A stretch of DNA of 64,000 bases from Muribaculaceae bacterium (GTDB taxonomy: Bacteria > Bacteroidota > Bacteroidia > Bacteroidales > Muribaculaceae): contig JAIDXM010000086.1 in assembly GCA_029058745.1 (NCBI GenBank), forward strand, positions 1 through 64,000, in the 5' to 3' direction. The notes beneath the pieces were generated by a model. That model was given only the letters and a program-made list of their open reading frames with translations, was not told the origin of the DNA and did no database searches. The translations under genes were made by a program, and so were the position numbers. Numbering within the stretch: the stretch's first letter is position 1; each line of letters begins with the position of its first letter. Positions 60,893-64,000 of the stretch are shown piece by piece.

Positions 60893-63661
60893 TTATTTTA
60901 CGGCAATTTTTCTGACGGTGTTCCCTTGTCGGACAACATAGATTCCTTTTGCAAGACTGCCGACAGAATCGCCAACCTTGACACCCTGCAGGTCGAATAC
61001 CTCTACGGGGTCGGAAGAGAACCGGTCGGCCTCTACTTCCTCTACAGCGGACTCATAATCCTCGGTCATACCATAAACTATGCTTTTAAATTTCTTCCAT
61101 TCAAAATTAAAATCTTGATATCGATCCTTACAACCGTACTGAACATGGAGATACGCGGAATAGTCAGAGAACGCGGCATAACATTCCGGGGGCAGAATTG
61201 GATAGACATTGATATTGCTGAATTTGCATTGGAGAAAAGCGCCATCATTGATTTTTTTCACCGATGGAGGAATAGTAAGCGTCGTTGCCCCGGTGCAACC
61301 GACAAACGCATTTTGTTTTATTTCCTCAATTCCGTTGGGTATCGAAATTGAAGTCATCAATTTGTCACCGACGTAAAGCCTATGTGCATAATAGAGAGGA
61401 TTGGAGTCGTAATCCTTGAATTCGATATCGTACCAAGTCATTATGTCGGCGACAGACACCGAGTACAGTCTGTCACATCCATAGAAAGCATCCCAATCTA
61501 TTGTTTTTACCGATTTGCCCATCTCCAGTGAAGACATTCCTTTGCATCCGTAAAAAGCATTGGCGCCGATTGAAGTCACCGAGTCCGGTATTTTCACAGA
61601 TTCCAAACCCTCACACATGTAAAATGCATCATTACCAATTGAATTCACCGAATTGGGTATTTTCACCGATTTCAAGTTTGTGCAGTGGCCAAATACGTAT
61701 GATTTCAATGTTTGTATCCCCTCTGGAATGACAATATGCTCCGCCAGCTCTCCATTCAGGTAAAGATTGTGCGCATGATAGATAGGATTGTCTATAAAAA
61801 ACTCAAAATCGATATTGCACCATGACTCCAGATCGGATATAAACACTCTGTTCAGACGGTCACAATTCTGGAAAGCAAAATCTCTGATTTCAACAACCGA
61901 GGCAGGGATTGACACCGACTCCAGTTTCTTACATTCGGAAAATGCACCGCTACCGATTGAGGTCACTGCATATTCGACTCCTTCATACGCCACTTTTGAC
62001 GGGATGTTCGCCTCCAAAAGATTCTTATTCGAGGCATATACAGCCAATCCATTGTCGGCCTCGACAGTATAATATAAGTCGCCGATTATAAATACCTTCT
62101 TATCCTCCGCCTCTCCGTATGAAAACTCATTATCAATATTCTCAAAATCACCCCAAATTGCTGCTTCCCTATATTTGGATTCACTCTCTTGAGGCACATG
62201 AACCACCGCTCTATCATAAAGATAGAGAAATGTCTCCGCAACAATTATCGGGGGGTCCGGATTCAACACATTTATATCCCTCAACTCATGACAACCGCCA
62301 AAAGCATAGTTGCCGATAGAGGAAACCGACTTTCCGATTGTAAGATTATTCAATTTTTTGCAATTCCCGAAAGCAGAATCGGAGATTGTGGTTGTAGAGT
62401 CCGGAATAACCACCGATGTCAGCTCATTGCACGAATGAAACGCATAGGACCCTATTTCAATTAGCGAGCTACCTAACGTCAGCGAAACCAACCTTGTGCA
62501 ACCAGAGAAAGCCCCATCCCCAATAGAAATTACAGAATCCGGTATTTTCAAATTATAAAAACCGCAATACTTAAAAGAAGAATTACCTATAAAAGTCACC
62601 GACTTGCCTAAAGTCAAAGATATCATATCACGACAATCATAAAAAGCCCCGTCGCCAATTGTGGTCACCAAATCGGGGATTGTCATTGTCAACAGGCCAC
62701 TGCATCCACTGAAAGCACGATTGCCGATTGTCGTCAGCGAGTCAGGGAGCGTCACCGATTCCAGGCTCGCACATCCGTAAAAAGCCTCGTCGCCGATTGT
62801 CGTTATAGATTTACCGATTTCCGCAGACTTCAAGTGGCCACAGTTATAAAAAGCTCTTTCGCCTATTGATGTTACAAGGTCGGGAATAACAATCGAACTC
62901 AATCCCTCGCATTCATAAAATGCATAGTCTCCTATTGTAGAAACGGATTCTGGAATTTCCAGCGACCCCAGAGTTGCACAGTTACCGAATGCTCGGTAGC
63001 CGATTTCCGTCAACGAGGCCGGAAGTGTCACATTTTTCAGTCTTGTGCATTTGAAAAATGCATCCGACCCGATTGAAGTTATAGAATCCGGCAGCTTCAC
63101 CGATGTCAGATTTATGCAGCCACTGAATGTGAGCTTTTCAATCTTCTTAACCCCGTCAGGAATCGTCAACGACCCCAGCATCGCGCAGTTACGGAAAGCT
63201 CCCTCCCCGATTGCTGTTATGCCGGCGGGAAGTTCCACAGATTCCAGGCTCGTGCAGCCACTGAATAAGCTCCTTTCAATCGTCGTAACACCGTCGGGAA
63301 TTTCCATAGATTCCAGACTCGTGCAATCACTGAAAGCTCCGGAGCTAATTTCAGTTACAGTTTTGGGGATTCTCACATATTTCAATTTAGTGCAATTATC
63401 GAAAGCTCCGCTTCCGATTGCAGTCACCGTATATGTGTATTTTCCATAGGTGACTTTTTCGGGAATATCCGCCGAAGACATATCCTTGCGATTTGCGTAA
63501 ACCGTCGCCGTCTTGCCGGCACCGAAATACTTGAAATCTCCCACAACAAAATTCTGTGCCTTCGATTCCCGGCAAAGAGGGAGCAGCAATGCCATGAAGA
63601 GAAGTCTGCATAGCCATTGGCGATGAACGCCGAATCTCACGTTACAACTCTCTGATTTCAT
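60893..63661 (-). CDS. BspA-type leucine-rich repeat (LRR_5) protein with T9SS-like C-terminal tail
   Basis: Many ~23-aa repeats (SIGDxAFxxCxxLxSVxIPDSVTxI); start MKSESCNVRF preferred over 63709; C-terminus VFDLQGVKVGDSVGSLAKGIYVVRQGNTVRKIAVK. Confidence 0.9.
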   Translation of the reverse strand: MKSESCNVRFGVHRQWLCRLLFMALLLPLCRESKAQNFVVGDFKYFGAGKTATVYANRKDMSSADIPEKVTYGKYTYTVTAIGSGAFDNCTKLKYVRIPKTVTEISSGAFSDCTSLESMEIPDGVTTIERSLFSGCTSLESVELPAGITAIGEGAFRNCAMLGSLTIPDGVKKIEKLTFSGCINLTSVKLPDSITSIGSDAFFKCTRLKNVTLPASLTEIGYRAFGNCATLGSLEIPESVSTIGDYAFYECEGLSSIVIPDLVTSIGERAFYNCGHLKSAEIGKSITTIGDEAFYGCASLESVTLPDSLTTIGNRAFSGCSGLLTMTIPDLVTTIGDGAFYDCRDMISLTLGKSVTFIGNSSFKYCGFYNLKIPDSVISIGDGAFSGCTRLVSLTLGSSLIEIGSYAFHSCNELTSVVIPDSTTTISDSAFGNCKKLNNLTIGKSVSSIGNYAFGGCHELRDINVLNPDPPIIVAETFLYLYDRAVVHVPQESESKYREAAIWGDFENIDNEFSYGEAEDKKVFIIGDLYYTVEADNGLAVYASNKNLLEANIPSKVAYEGVEYAVTSIGSGAFSECKKLESVSIPASVVEIRDFAFQNCDRLNRVFISDLESWCNIDFEFFIDNPIYHAHNLYLNGELAEHIVIPEGIQTLKSYVFGHCTNLKSVKIPNSVNSIGNDAFYMCEGLESVKIPDSVTSIGANAFYGCKGMSSLEMGKSVKTIDWDAFYGCDRLYSVSVADIMTWYDIEFKDYDSNPLYYAHRLYVGDKLMTSISIPNGIEEIKQNAFVGCTGATTLTIPPSVKKINDGAFLQCKFSNINVYPILPPECYAAFSDYSAYLHVQYGCKDRYQDFNFEWKKFKSIVYGMTEDYESAVEEVEADRFSSDPVEVFDLQGVKVGDSVGSLAKGIYVVRQGNTVRKIAVK

Positions 63662-63849
63662 AAACTCGATTTCTAATTTGATGTTATTATTGTTTTTGCA
63701 TTTTCTCATGAATCATGCATCATAAAAGGATATAAAAAAAGCATCCGTTTTCCGGATAACCGGAAACAGATGCCGTGATACTATGATGTGCCTGCCCCGA
63801 ATTATCCAAGAATCCACTTCAAGATTGCTCTCGAATGGATGTCGATAAT

Positions 63850-63915
63850 TCTGCAGACGGGACACAGATTTTATGTAGTCGTTACCGGGAAAGAGCCGTC
63901 CCATCACTTTCAATT
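63850..63915. repeat. Diverged dispersed repeat, copy B
   Basis: aattctgcagacgggacacag...aagagccgtcccatcactttc resembles 29650-29735. Confidence 0.6.
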
Positions 63916-64000
63916 GCCATCCGGCAATCGAATTGCGCCGATGCCATGAGGAACACGTATATCCCTCCTTGACATACCGATGATGTAATTCCCGCAGGAG

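Noticed and set aside
1-64000. CRISPR array, prophage or IS element
   Set aside because: No regularly spaced repeats, phage structural genes or intact transposase seen; short ORFs in gaps do not support one.

Overview
This window is a chromosomal segment of a Bacteroidales-type genome. The gene content and order (gldE, BspA-like LRR protein, DUF4421/DUF6089/DUF6242-type proteins) and the repeated TAnnTTTG promoter motifs suggest Muribaculaceae or a relative, but taxonomy is inference. Most of the window is housekeeping: the str operon (rpsL-rpsG-fusA-rpsJ, minus strand), rpsU-xerC-hpf-mltG, pnp, a SUI1-like factor, a UvrD/AddA-type helicase-nuclease, gldE-PPTase, argS, HU, tandem rhomboids, ribD, uppS-bamA-ompH-ompH-murI, tRNA-Leu(TAA), and a his operon (GDCBHA). 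Accessory-looking parts are: a FdtA / GNAT-FemAB-like / DegT amino-sugar cassette (7.8-10.4 kb); a serpin remnant, then a C10-like cysteine protease lipoprotein, then an intact serpin lipoprotein, with near-identical 3' ends on the two serpin copies (10.5-14.3 kb); an ORF-poor stretch (29.4-30.9 kb) holding a small membrane ORF absent from the supplied track; and a large BspA-type LRR protein near the right edge, next to a sequence that matches part of the ORF-poor stretch. The protease/serpin locus is the best candidate for an unusual system. All family calls come from reading motifs by eye; no searches were run.
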